Assembly (NCBI RefSeq): GCF_014269285.1
Contig: NZ_JACOAF010000044.1
Coordinates: forward strand, 268,434-332,433
Direction of reading: 5' to 3'
Source: Rufibacter sediminis
GTDB taxonomy: Bacteria; Bacteroidota; Bacteroidia; Cytophagales; Hymenobacteraceae
DNA: 64,000 nt
Below the pieces are notes generated by a model, which was given only the letters and a program-made list of their open reading frames with translations, did not search any database and was not told where the DNA came from. Below are positions 56,288-64,000 of this stretch, piece after piece (position 1 is the first letter of the stretch; every line of letters begins with the position of its first letter). The position numbers were made by a program, and so were the translations under genes.

Positions 56288-58514
56288 GCTTTGGGGAGGC
56301 GTTGAGTGTACGGTCAACCGAGTAGGCGACCAGTACTTTGACCAGCTTGCACAGAGCGGGCATGCACAGCGGCTGACAGACCTGGATCTGTTTGCAGAAT
56401 TGGGCATCAAAAAATTACGGTATCCGGTCTTATGGGAAAGTGTCGCCCCTGAGCACCCGGAACAACAGGACTGGAGCTGGGCCACAGAACGGCTGAACCG
56501 ACTCCGGGAACTGAACATAGAACCTATCGTGGGGCTGCTGCATCATGGCAGCGGCCCCCGGTATACCAACCTGCTGGACGACGACTTTCCGCAGAAATTT
56601 GCGCAGTACGCGCGCTCGGTGGCTCGGCAATTTCCCTGGGTGACCTACTACACTCCCGTCAATGAACCGTTAACCACTGCCCGGTTCAGCGCATTGTATG
56701 GCTTCTGGTATCCGCACACCAAAGACGATGCTTCCTTTGCGAAAGCTTTACTAAATCAAATCAACGGCACCCGCCTGGCCATGCAGGCCATCAGGGAAAT
56801 AAACCCCAATGCCCAACTGGTGCAGACCGATGATTTGGGCTATTCCCACAGCACGCCTACCTTGCAGTACCAGGCAGATTTTGAGAACCACCGCCGGTGG
56901 CTTTCCTGGGATCTGCTGTGCGGCAAGGTAGACCGGCAACATCCGTTGTGGGACTACCTCCGGGGCGCGCAGGTGCCGGAAGAAACCCTGCTGGAGATGG
57001 TGCAGCATCCCTGTCCTCCCAACATCATCGGGGTTAATTATTATGTCACCAGTGAGCGGTACTTAGATGAGCGCATCATTGACTACCCGTGGCACACGCA
57101 CGGGAGCAATGCGATTCAGTGGTACGCCGATGTGGAGGCGGTACGGGTGCAGACGGCCACGCCGTTGGGCGTTCAGAACATTCTGGAACAGGCCTGCGCC
57201 CGCTATGACATTCCCGTGGCCATCACCGAAGCCCATCTTTGCTGTACCCGCGAGGAGCAGATGCGCTGGCTCGCCGATGTCTGGGATTCTGCCTCGTTTT
57301 CAAGAAAACAGGGCAAAAACGTGCTGGCGGTAACGGCCTGGTCTTTGTTGGGGGCGTATGACTGGAACAGCCTGCTCACCCAGCAGAACAATCACTACGA
57401 AATGGGCGCCTTCGATCTCCGGAACGGGACTGAACCTGCCCGAACCGCCGTCTCCAGATTCATCCAGGGCTTGCCTCTGGACGCCGAGCGGCACCCGCTG
57501 CTCAAGATTGACGGCTGGTGGAAACGCGTCTGCCGCGCGGTGTACCCGTCTTTGCCCGAGAGTCCCGAGAGCTGGAGTATTTCTCCCAAAGGCTTCCAGC
57601 AACTGAAAGACGCCAACATTCAGCCGCTGCTCATCACCGGAGCTACCGGAACCCTGGGCAAGGCCTTCGCCCGGATCTGCGAGATCAGGGGAATTCCGTA
57701 CGTGTTGCTTTCCCGCCAGGACATGGACATTGCCAATGCCGCCTCCGTGGAGAAAACCATCCGGCAATACAAGCCCTGGGCGCTGATCAACGCCGCCGGC
57801 TACGTACGCGTAGACGACGCCGAACAGGAGCCCGAAGCTTGTTACCGCGAAAACACCTTAGGGCCCATGGTGCTGGCGCAAGTCTGCCAAGCCCAGAACA
57901 TAGGGTTTGTTTCGTTCTCCTCTGACCTGGTGTTTGACGGCGGCAAGCAGACGCCTTACCTGGAGGAAGATCCCACCAATCCGGTAAACGTCTACGGCAC
58001 CAGTAAGGCGCTGGCCGAAGAGCAGGTGCTGGGAGTTATGCCCGGTGCTTTGGTCATCAGGACCAGTGCGTTCTTTGGCCCCTGGGATGAACATAACTTC
58101 GTCTACCATGCCTTGCGGTCCATCGCTCACCAGGAAACCTTCCTGGCCGCCGAGGACAGCTATATCACGCCTACGTATGTGCCGGATCTGGTGAACAGCG
58201 TCTTGGATTTGCTCATAGACCAAGAAAGCGGTATCTGGCACCTGACCAACCAGGGCACCTATAGCTGGGCGAAGTTCGCTGAGCTGGCCGGCAACCTGGC
58301 AGGTCTGGAAACCACTCCCTGGCTCCAGCCGGTGCCGTTGGCCAGTTTCAACTTACCGGCCCCTCGGCCCTCTTCCTCGGCGCTGCAAACGGGTAAAAGA
58401 GCGCTCCTGCCCACGGTAGAAGATGCTCTGCGCCGTTACTTGCACACCGCAGAATTCTCTTTCCGGCCAGAGAACAACTCTGACGATGAACTGCAGTTTG
58501 CCGCGCAGGCGTAG
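56274..58514 (+). CDS. Fusion of family 1-like glycosidase and RmlD-type reductase
   Basis: A 746-residue two-domain protein. Residues 1 to about 425 resemble GH1-type glycosidases: RYPVLWESVAPEHPEQQDWS, acid/base candidate E131 in TPVNEPLTT, and nucleophile candidate E319 in AITEAHLCC (normally ITENG). Residues from about 450 form an RmlD/dTDP-4-dehydrorhamnose reductase domain: GATGTLG (456-462), SSDLVFDGGK, and the YxxxK pair Y574/K578 in VYGTSKALAE. Overlap with glf by 14 nt implies coupling. RmlD would make a deoxysugar nucleotide; the glycosidase half may be enzymatic or not. Confidence 0.88.
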   Translation: MANIELWGGVECTVNRVGDQYFDQLAQSGHAQRLTDLDLFAELGIKKLRYPVLWESVAPEHPEQQDWSWATERLNRLRELNIEPIVGLLHHGSGPRYTNLLDDDFPQKFAQYARSVARQFPWVTYYTPVNEPLTTARFSALYGFWYPHTKDDASFAKALLNQINGTRLAMQAIREINPNAQLVQTDDLGYSHSTPTLQYQADFENHRRWLSWDLLCGKVDRQHPLWDYLRGAQVPEETLLEMVQHPCPPNIIGVNYYVTSERYLDERIIDYPWHTHGSNAIQWYADVEAVRVQTATPLGVQNILEQACARYDIPVAITEAHLCCTREEQMRWLADVWDSASFSRKQGKNVLAVTAWSLLGAYDWNSLLTQQNNHYEMGAFDLRNGTEPARTAVSRFIQGLPLDAERHPLLKIDGWWKRVCRAVYPSLPESPESWSISPKGFQQLKDANIQPLLITGATGTLGKAFARICEIRGIPYVLLSRQDMDIANAASVEKTIRQYKPWALINAAGYVRVDDAEQEPEACYRENTLGPMVLAQVCQAQNIGFVSFSSDLVFDGGKQTPYLEEDPTNPVNVYGTSKALAEEQVLGVMPGALVIRTSAFFGPWDEHNFVYHALRSIAHQETFLAAEDSYITPTYVPDLVNSVLDLLIDQESGIWHLTNQGTYSWAKFAELAGNLAGLETTPWLQPVPLASFNLPAPRPSSSALQTGKRALLPTVEDALRRYLHTAEFSFRPENNSDDELQFAAQA
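57295..57321. repeat. Family P-like fragment inside a coding region
   Basis: CGTTTTC, AA and GAAAACAGGGCAAAAACG resemble the right half of family P. It encodes residues 341-349 (FSRKQGKNV) of the glycosidase/RmlD fusion. Probably chance, recorded for comparison. Confidence 0.25.
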
Positions 58515-58535
58515 GCTGCTACTTCCTTATTGCTG

Positions 58536-58583
58536 AATCCCGTTTAGGGCCTGATTTTGAAAAATCAGGCCCTAAACGGGATT
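58536..58583. repeat. family P palindromic repeat, perfect 23-bp stem
   Basis: AATCCCGTTTAGGGCCTGAT and TTT form the left arm (58536-58558). It is perfectly complementary to 58561-58583 around a GA centre. TCTCTTT follows, so it can act as a terminator 22 nt after the fusion gene's stop. It contains compensated changes: ATTTTG/AAAAT instead of TTTTC/GAAAA. Confidence 0.95.
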
Positions 58584-58883
58584 TCTCTTTTACGTGAATT
58601 TTCCTGAAATTATGGAATGGAGGCTACTCTGTAACGCGGCTTCCAAGCATCCGCTTCAGCGAAAATAGCTGTATTTATCAGTCATTCCTGTGGTTTGGGT
58701 GTTTGACTGTAAGCTTCCATGAGCTGAAGCCATTGAGCTTAATGAGGTGACAGCTTTAATTGCAGCCGGAAAGTATTCTCTTCGCGTGAAATGGGAGGGA
58801 GGTTTCGGCTTTTTCAATGCAGGAGCAACAGGCAGTCGCCTAAACAGAGCAAAAAGAGATTTTCTTTCTAAGCAGCAGCCATC

Positions 58884-58921
58884 TGTTTTGCGGCTAGTTT
58901 CCTGAAAAGAGCATCAAAACA
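58884..58921. repeat. family P palindromic repeat
   Basis: TGTTTTGCGGCTAGTTTCC is followed by TGAAAAGAGCATCAAAACA. It lies in the middle of the 581-nt gap before secA. The rest of that gap (58584-59040) shows nothing else clear. Confidence 0.7.
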
Positions 58922-59054
58922 AACCTTCCCTCGCTTCTTCTTTTCTAGCCATTTTTACCTTATTTAAGATTTCTCTGCCATCCCGTCAGGCTTGGGGCAC
59001 TATTGTGCAAGTGGTATTGTTTTGGCTAGGTAGAAAATTGTCGGAAAAACCACG

Positions 59055-59062
59055 TATTTTTG
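59055..59062 (+). promoter_or_regulatory. -7 box of the secA promoter
   Basis: TATTTTTG at 59055-59062 matches TAnnTTTG, 34 nt before the secA ATG. A TTTG at 59021-59024 is too far upstream to be a standard -33 element; AAATTG near 59034-59039 fits the spacing better. Confidence 0.5.
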
Positions 59063-59095
59063 AAATTGATTCAAGTACATTTTAACTAGTTATAT

Positions 59096-62000
59096 ATGTT
59101 TGATTTTGTTGGGAAGACGGTCGCTAAGATTTTCGGAACCAAGTCTGAGCGGGATATCAAAGGGGTATTGCCGTACGTAGCGCTCATCAACCAGGAGTTC
59201 GCCAAGCTTAACACCCTTTCTGATGACCAGCTGCGGGCGCGCACCCAGGAGGTGCAGGCCGTGATCGCCGATCGTCTGAAACCCATAGATGATAAAGTGA
59301 CGGTGCTGTACCAGCGCATCGAGAACGAGCCGGAACTGGACATCGCCCAGAAAGAGGAAATCTTCACGGAGATCGACGGTCTGGAGAAAGACCGCAACAA
59401 AGACCTGGAAGTAGTCCTCATGGAAGTGCTGCCGCAGGCGTTCGCCATTGTAAAGGAAACCGCCCGCCGCTTCAAAGAGAACAGTCAGCTGACCGTGACC
59501 GCCACAGAACTGGACCACACCTTCGCGTCACGTAAACCCAACGTACAGATCAACGGAAACCAGGCCGTTTGGGCCAACCGCTGGATTGCCGCCGGCACCG
59601 AGGTGGTCTGGGACATGCTCCACTATGATGTGCAGCTCATTGGGGGTATTGTCTTGCACCAGGGGAAAATTGCCGAGATGGCGACGGGTGAAGGTAAGAC
59701 CTTGGTAGCTACGCTGCCGGCCTTCCTGAATGCGCTAGCCAAACGTGGCGTACACGTAGTAACCGTGAACGACTACCTGGCCAAGCGTGACTCTGAGTGG
59801 ATGGCGCCGTTGTTTGAATTCCACGGCATCACCATTGACTGCATTGACAAGCACCAACCCAACACCGATGCCCGCCGCAACGCCTATCTGGCAGACATCA
59901 CCTACGGTACCAACAACGAGTTCGGCTTTGACTACCTGCGTGATAACATGTCGCGCGAGCCCGGTGAACTGGTGCAGCGCAAGCACCACTACGCCATGGT
60001 GGATGAGGTAGACTCCGTGTTGATTGACGATGCCCGTACGCCGTTGATCATCTCTGGTCCCGTGCCGCGCGGCGATGAGCACGAGTTCTACGTGTTGAAA
60101 CCACGCGTAGCCGCTCTGGTAGAAAATCAGCGGAAGCTGGTGAGCAACTACCTGGTGGAAGCCAAGCGTCTCATCAAAGAAGGAAACGACAAAGAAGGCG
60201 GCCTGGCCTTATTCAGAGCCTACCGTGGTTTGCCTAAAAACAAGCCCTTGATCAAGTTCCTGAGCGAGACCGGCGTGCGCCAGATCCTGTTGAAGACCGA
60301 GGCCTTTTACCTGCAAGACCATTCCCGCCAGATGCCGGAGGCCGACAAGCCTTTGTACTTCACCATTGACGAAAAACACAACCAGATTGAGCTCACCGAG
60401 AAAGGCATTGACCTGATCACCGGCCAGGGCGAAGATCCGCAGCTGTTCATTCTGCCGGACATCGGGACGGAGTTGGCCAACATTGAGAACCACAAGGAAC
60501 TCTCCGCCGATGACAAACTGCACCAGAAAGAGCGCCTGATCCAGGAATACCAGGAGAAGTCGCAGCGCGTGCACACTATCAACCAGTTGCTGAAAGCATA
60601 TACACTGTTTGAGAAAGACACCGAGTACATTGTGACCGATGACCACAAAGTGAAAATTGTGGATGAGCAAACCGGTCGCGTGATGGAAGGTCGTCGGTAT
60701 TCAGACGGTCTGCACCAGGCCATTGAAGCCAAGGAGAATGTGCGCGTAGAAGACGCCACGCAGACTTACGCCACCGTAACGCTGCAGAACTACTTCCGGA
60801 TGTACCACAAGCTGGCCGGTATGACCGGTACCGCCGAGACCGAAGCTGGTGAGTTCTGGGAAATCTATAAACTGGACGTGGTGGTGATTCCTACCAACCG
60901 TGTAGCCCAGCGTAAAGACGAGCACGACAAGGTCTACAAGACCATGCGTGAGAAATACAACGCCGTAGCCGAGGAAATCCAGGAGTTGACCAAACAGGGC
61001 CGTCCGGTGCTGGTAGGTACCACTTCGGTGGAGATCTCTGAACTGGTAAGCCGGATGTTGAAACTGCGCGGTATTCCGCACCAGGTATTGAACGCGAAGC
61101 AACACCAGCGCGAGGCCGAGATTGTGGCCGAGGCCGGTAAGCCAGGTACGGTGACCATCGCTACCAACATGGCCGGTCGTGGTACGGATATTAAGCTGAC
61201 CCCAGAATCTAAAGCGGCGGGTGGTCTGGCCATCATCGGTACGGAGCGCCACGAGTCGCGCCGGGTAGACCGTCAGTTGCGTGGTCGTTCAGGTCGTCAG
61301 GGAGACCCGGGATCATCCCAGTTCTTCGTGTCACTGGAAGACAGCTTGATGCGTCTGTTCGGTTCTGACCGCATTGCCCGTTTAATGGATAGAATGGGTC
61401 TGGAGGAAGGCGAAGTGATTCAGCACTCCATGATCACCAACTCCATTGAAAGAGCGCAGAAGAAAGTAGAGGAAAACAACTTCGGGACGCGGAAGCGCCT
61501 GCTGGAGTACGATGACGTGATGAACGCTCAGCGCGAGGTAGTGTACAAGCGCCGCCGTAACGCTCTCTACGGAGAGCGTCTGGAGCTGGACATCTGGAAC
61601 ATGATCTATGACGTGGCCGAGGACATCGTGCAGACCTACAAAGCCACCGGTAACCACGAAGACTTCCTGCTGCACATCATCAGGGTGTACGGTTTCAACT
61701 CCACGATCACCGCGTCTGAACTGGCCGGTCAGTCAGTGGATGTCTTGATGGACCGTCTGTATAACGAGGCCCTGGAGTTCTACCTGGCCAAAAACCACCA
61801 GATCATGGACCAGTCGGCACCTATCATGGCCGATATCTATGAGAACCGTGGCCCGATGATTGAGAACATCGCTGTTCCTTTCTCTGACGGACGTAAGCAG
61901 ATCACCGCCATCGCCAACCTGGAGAAAACCGTGAAAAGCCACGGGCGCGAGTTGATCAAGACCGTGGAGAAAGTGATCACCCTGGCTACCATTGACCAGG

Positions 62001-62485
62001 CCTGGACCCAGCACCTGCGCGAGATGGACGACCTGAAGCAGAGCGTGCAGAATGCGGTGTATGAGCAGAAAGACCCACTGTTGATCTACAAGTTTGAGTC
62101 CTTTGAGCTGTTCAAGCGCATGATCAGCAAGGTGAACGAAGAAACCGTTTCCTTCCTCTTCAAAGCCGATCTTCCGGTACAGCAGGAGCAGCCCGCCCCG
62201 GTGCAGGAAGCCCGTCAGCCGCAGGCGCCAAAACCGCCAAGATTGCACGAGCAGAAAGAAGAGGTGCATTCCACGCTAGAGGAAACCGCGCCGTCTATGC
62301 CCAACATGCCGTCTATGCCGCAGGCGCCCGCCCCCAAGCAGGTGCCGGTAAGAGCGGAGAGAACGGTAGGTCGCAATGACAAGGTAAGCGTGCAGTACGC
62401 CGATGGCCGCGTGATGAAAGACGTGAAATTCAAAAACGTGGAAAACGATTTGCTCAACAACCGTTGTGTTCTCATTGAAGACTAA
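59096..62485 (+). CDS. secA: Preprotein translocase ATPase SecA
   Basis: SecA drives proteins through SecYEG with ATP. The 1129-residue product is about 230 longer than E. coli SecA because of phylum-typical insertions. Walker A ATGEGKT is at residues 196-202. The DEAD-like segment is VDEVDSVLIDDARTPLIISG, and GRGTDIKLTPESKAAGGLAI and RQLRGRSGRQGDPGSSQFFV belong to the second motor domain. The C-terminal zinc-binding tail of E. coli SecA is absent; the protein ends in a Pro-rich linker and VENDLLNNRCVLIED. secY is at 23.7 kb. It overlaps deoC. Confidence 0.98.
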   Translation: MFDFVGKTVAKIFGTKSERDIKGVLPYVALINQEFAKLNTLSDDQLRARTQEVQAVIADRLKPIDDKVTVLYQRIENEPELDIAQKEEIFTEIDGLEKDRNKDLEVVLMEVLPQAFAIVKETARRFKENSQLTVTATELDHTFASRKPNVQINGNQAVWANRWIAAGTEVVWDMLHYDVQLIGGIVLHQGKIAEMATGEGKTLVATLPAFLNALAKRGVHVVTVNDYLAKRDSEWMAPLFEFHGITIDCIDKHQPNTDARRNAYLADITYGTNNEFGFDYLRDNMSREPGELVQRKHHYAMVDEVDSVLIDDARTPLIISGPVPRGDEHEFYVLKPRVAALVENQRKLVSNYLVEAKRLIKEGNDKEGGLALFRAYRGLPKNKPLIKFLSETGVRQILLKTEAFYLQDHSRQMPEADKPLYFTIDEKHNQIELTEKGIDLITGQGEDPQLFILPDIGTELANIENHKELSADDKLHQKERLIQEYQEKSQRVHTINQLLKAYTLFEKDTEYIVTDDHKVKIVDEQTGRVMEGRRYSDGLHQAIEAKENVRVEDATQTYATVTLQNYFRMYHKLAGMTGTAETEAGEFWEIYKLDVVVIPTNRVAQRKDEHDKVYKTMREKYNAVAEEIQELTKQGRPVLVGTTSVEISELVSRMLKLRGIPHQVLNAKQHQREAEIVAEAGKPGTVTIATNMAGRGTDIKLTPESKAAGGLAIIGTERHESRRVDRQLRGRSGRQGDPGSSQFFVSLEDSLMRLFGSDRIARLMDRMGLEEGEVIQHSMITNSIERAQKKVEENNFGTRKRLLEYDDVMNAQREVVYKRRRNALYGERLELDIWNMIYDVAEDIVQTYKATGNHEDFLLHIIRVYGFNSTITASELAGQSVDVLMDRLYNEALEFYLAKNHQIMDQSAPIMADIYENRGPMIENIAVPFSDGRKQITAIANLEKTVKSHGRELIKTVEKVITLATIDQAWTQHLREMDDLKQSVQNAVYEQKDPLLIYKFESFELFKRMISKVNEETVSFLFKADLPVQQEQPAPVQEARQPQAPKPPRLHEQKEEVHSTLEETAPSMPNMPSMPQAPAPKQVPVRAERTVGRNDKVSVQYADGRVMKDVKFKNVENDLLNNRCVLIED

Positions 62486-63146
62486 ATCTCTGATTTCCCC
62501 CGACCAGAGCCTGGCCCCGTACATAGACCATACGGTGCTCAAGCCTGAAACCACCAAAGCCATGGTGGCACAACTCTGCCAGGAAGCGATCCAACATCGG
62601 TTCGCGGCGGTGTGTGTGCCACCCTGCTTTGTACGGCAGGCGGTTGCCGCCCTGCAGGACACCGGCGTACAGGTGGCCACCGTGGTGGGCTTCCCGTTTG
62701 GGTATCAGCTGGCCAAAGTGAAGTTCTTTGAGGCGCACCAGGCTTTGTCTGAAGGCGCCACGGAGATTGACGTGGTCATGAACATTGCCGCGTTTAAATC
62801 GGGGAAACATGACGAGGTGATGTCTGAACTGCATGAACTCAGCACGCTGTGCCACTTCAAGAACTCCATCCTGAAGGTGATCATCGAAACCGCGTTGCTT
62901 TCACCGGAGGAGATTGTGCAGGTCTGCCAACTCTGCGTGGAGGCCGAGGTGGATTACGTGAAAACCTCTACCGGTTACGCCGCAGAAGGTGCCCGGGTGG
63001 AAGATGTGTTGCTCATGCGGGCCAATCTGCCCCGGCATATTAAGATCAAAGCTTCCGGCGGGATCAAAACCAAGGAAGCCGCCCTTGCGTTGGTGAACGC
63101 AGGAGCAGACCGGATTGGAACATCCTCCGGCGTTTCATTGCTATGA
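62466..63146 (+). CDS. deoC: Deoxyribose-phosphate aldolase
   Basis: DeoC cleaves 2-deoxyribose-5-phosphate to glyceraldehyde-3-phosphate and acetaldehyde. The Schiff-base lysine is K166 in VDYVKTSTGYAAEGA, and the second lysine is in KASGGIKT. LAPYIDHTVLKPETTKAMVA is the family start. No ATG is available: GTG 62466 (226 residues) or in-frame TTG 62475 are the candidates. Both overlap the end of secA (stop 62483-62485). The stop overlaps the next gene by four bases (ATGA). Confidence 0.93.
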   Translation: MFSLKTKSLISPDQSLAPYIDHTVLKPETTKAMVAQLCQEAIQHRFAAVCVPPCFVRQAVAALQDTGVQVATVVGFPFGYQLAKVKFFEAHQALSEGATEIDVVMNIAAFKSGKHDEVMSELHELSTLCHFKNSILKVIIETALLSPEEIVQVCQLCVEAEVDYVKTSTGYAAEGARVEDVLLMRANLPRHIKIKASGGIKTKEAALALVNAGADRIGTSSGVSLL

Positions 63147-63706
63147 CTTGGAGAAAAATGACATCCAGAATTTTTGCTTTGCTCTGCCTGGGCGCCATGA
63201 TGAGCTGCGCTGCCACGGGCAGTACCTCTACGGGTACCGGCAGTACCACCGCCAGTAGTCGTTCAGAAGATAAAAGAGGCGGCGACAAGAAGAAAGAAGG
63301 TACCGCCACCCTGGTAGACACCAAAAAATACCGGCCCACGTTTCCGGCGGCCCCCGCGGGCGGCGCAGAGCCTATGGCGCCGGCGGCTCCTACCCACCAT
63401 GTGGGCCCGCAGGTGAACCTGCTCATGGACAGCGTGGCCCAGGTGAACAAAAACATCAAATACGCGGCCGGTTACCGGATTCTGGCCTACACGGGCATTG
63501 AACGCCAAACAGCCATGAATCTGCGCAACAACATTATTCGGCGGTTGCCCGAGGAAAAAGATTACCTCACGTACAAGCAGCCTACGTACCAACTGAAAAT
63601 CGGGGATTTCTTTACCAGGGTAGAAGCCCAAACCGCCTTAAACAAGATTCAGGATTTACTGCCCAATGCCTTGTTGGTGCAGGAAACCATTAACATTCCC
63701 AAGTAA
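63143..63706 (+). CDS. SPOR-like lipoprotein
   Basis: A 187-residue lipoprotein. The signal RIFALLCLGAMMSC gives a lipobox ending at Cys22, whether ATG 63143 or the in-frame ATG at 63158 is used. After a Ser/Thr/Gly/Lys-rich linker and a Pro/Ala stretch, the C-terminal 75 residues (GYRILAYTGIERQTAMNLRN to the end, with YQLKIGDFFTRVEAQTALNK) resemble a SPOR domain, which binds denuded septal glycan strands in known cases. It overlaps deoC by ATGA, so the three genes secA-deoC-this are probably one transcript. Confidence 0.82.
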   Translation: MTWRKMTSRIFALLCLGAMMSCAATGSTSTGTGSTTASSRSEDKRGGDKKKEGTATLVDTKKYRPTFPAAPAGGAEPMAPAAPTHHVGPQVNLLMDSVAQVNKNIKYAAGYRILAYTGIERQTAMNLRNNIIRRLPEEKDYLTYKQPTYQLKIGDFFTRVEAQTALNKIQDLLPNALLVQETINIPK

Positions 63707-63730
63707 GACCTACCAGCGTCTGCTTTTTCC

Positions 63731-63784
63731 ATCCGCCGTTTAGGGGCTGTTTTCTGAAAACAGGCTCTAAACGGCGGATTTTTT
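63731..63784 (+). terminator. Terminator made of a family P repeat
   Basis: ATCCGCCGTTTAGGGGCTGT and TTTC form the left arm (63731-63754). They pair with GAAAACAGGCTC and TAAACGGCGGAT (63756-63779), followed by TTTTTG. It is a family P copy with a long outer stem (ATCCGCC/GGCGGAT) and a T run, 24 nt after the last stop, so it looks like a working terminator. Confidence 0.92.
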
Positions 63785-63831
63785 GTGCCCTTTCCTTTCT
63801 CTTCCTTTTCAAGAATGGCCACTTTCTGTCT

Positions 63832-63869
63832 TGTTTTAAGGCCACTTTTGAAATAGTAAGCTTAAAACG
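63832..63869. repeat. family P palindromic repeat
   Basis: TGTTTTAAGGCCACTTTTG, then AAATAGTAAGCTTAAAACG. It is weaker in the centre. The remaining sequence to 64000 has no gene and ends in a run of 12 G, which may be a sequence-end artefact. Confidence 0.75.
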
Positions 63870-64000
63870 CGAGGTGGTACATGTTGGGTGAATTGAAGGA
63901 AATAGTACTGGCTGCGGCTCTTTCGGCTCGCCGAAGCAGGTCAGGGGGGTACATTTCCACGAGGGTATTTATAACAGGTTAAGTGCTGCGGGGGGGGGGG

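Noticed and set aside
31644..63869. Family P as a CRISPR array
   Set aside because: Copies are separated by whole genes, not by regular short spacers, and no cas gene is present.
63989..64000. Run of 12 G at the window end
   Set aside because: Likely a sequence-end or assembly artefact; nothing biological can be claimed.

Overview
The window looks like chromosomal DNA of a Bacteroidota bacterium, most likely order Cytophagales, family Hymenobacteraceae (Rufibacter/Nibribacter-like). This placement is inferred from protein sequence style, the SusC-like motif in one protein, HscA and TldD/TldE types, and promoters of the Bacteroidota type (-7 TAnnTTTG, sometimes with a -33 TTTG). No rRNA, tRNA, CRISPR array, transposase or phage gene was seen.

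Region 1 (1-29.1 kb, all + strand) is one merged block of information-processing genes: rplK-rplA-rplJ-rplL-rpoB-rpoC, a DUF3467 gene, rpsL-rpsG-fusA-rpsJ, then the S10, spc and alpha clusters (rplC to rplQ) including secY, map, infA, rpmJ and rpoA. Spacing is tight. The breaks are an rplL-rpoB attenuator-like hairpin, an rpoB-rpoC hairpin, a promoter before rpsL, a terminator plus repeats between rpsJ and rplC, and a promoter-like box before rpsH. No tuf gene follows fusA. Zinc-ligand-poor (C-) forms of S14, S4 and L36 are present.

Region 2 (29.2-32.1 kb) holds carA, eno and a small FtsB/DivIC-like membrane protein. Region 3 (32.3-43.1 kb, - strand) holds hscA, the tldE/tldD pair (TldD with a Tat-type signal), a secreted DUF5117-type zinc metalloprotease, a small lipoprotein and an Ldh-type oxidoreductase. 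Region 4 (43.1-48.2 kb, +) has a MuiA-family (DUF4139) secreted protein carrying SusC-like motifs and a secreted TPR protein. The TPR gene sits between two nearly identical 145-bp inverted repeats. Region 5 (48.8-53.4 kb) has a Ppx/GppA phosphatase, a lipoprotein, an RlmI-like methyltransferase, dapF and a GNAT acetyltransferase. Region 6 (53.6-58.5 kb) is a small glycan cluster: glycosyltransferase, UDP-galactopyranose mutase and a glycoside-hydrolase/RmlD fusion. Region 7 (59.1-63.7 kb) is secA-deoC-SPOR-domain lipoprotein, all overlapping.

The main unexplained structure is a family of about 38-nt palindromic repeats (called family P here). The arms are close to GTTTTAGGCCTGTTTTC and GAAAACAGGCCTAAAAC. 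About 20 copies lie between genes, mostly right after stop codons, and one supplies the dapF stop codon. Outer stem bases differ from copy to copy but still pair, which argues for selection on a hairpin. The intergenic spaces also carry several other palindromic repeat families, so they are a dense collection of REP/MITE-like elements around otherwise ordinary genes.
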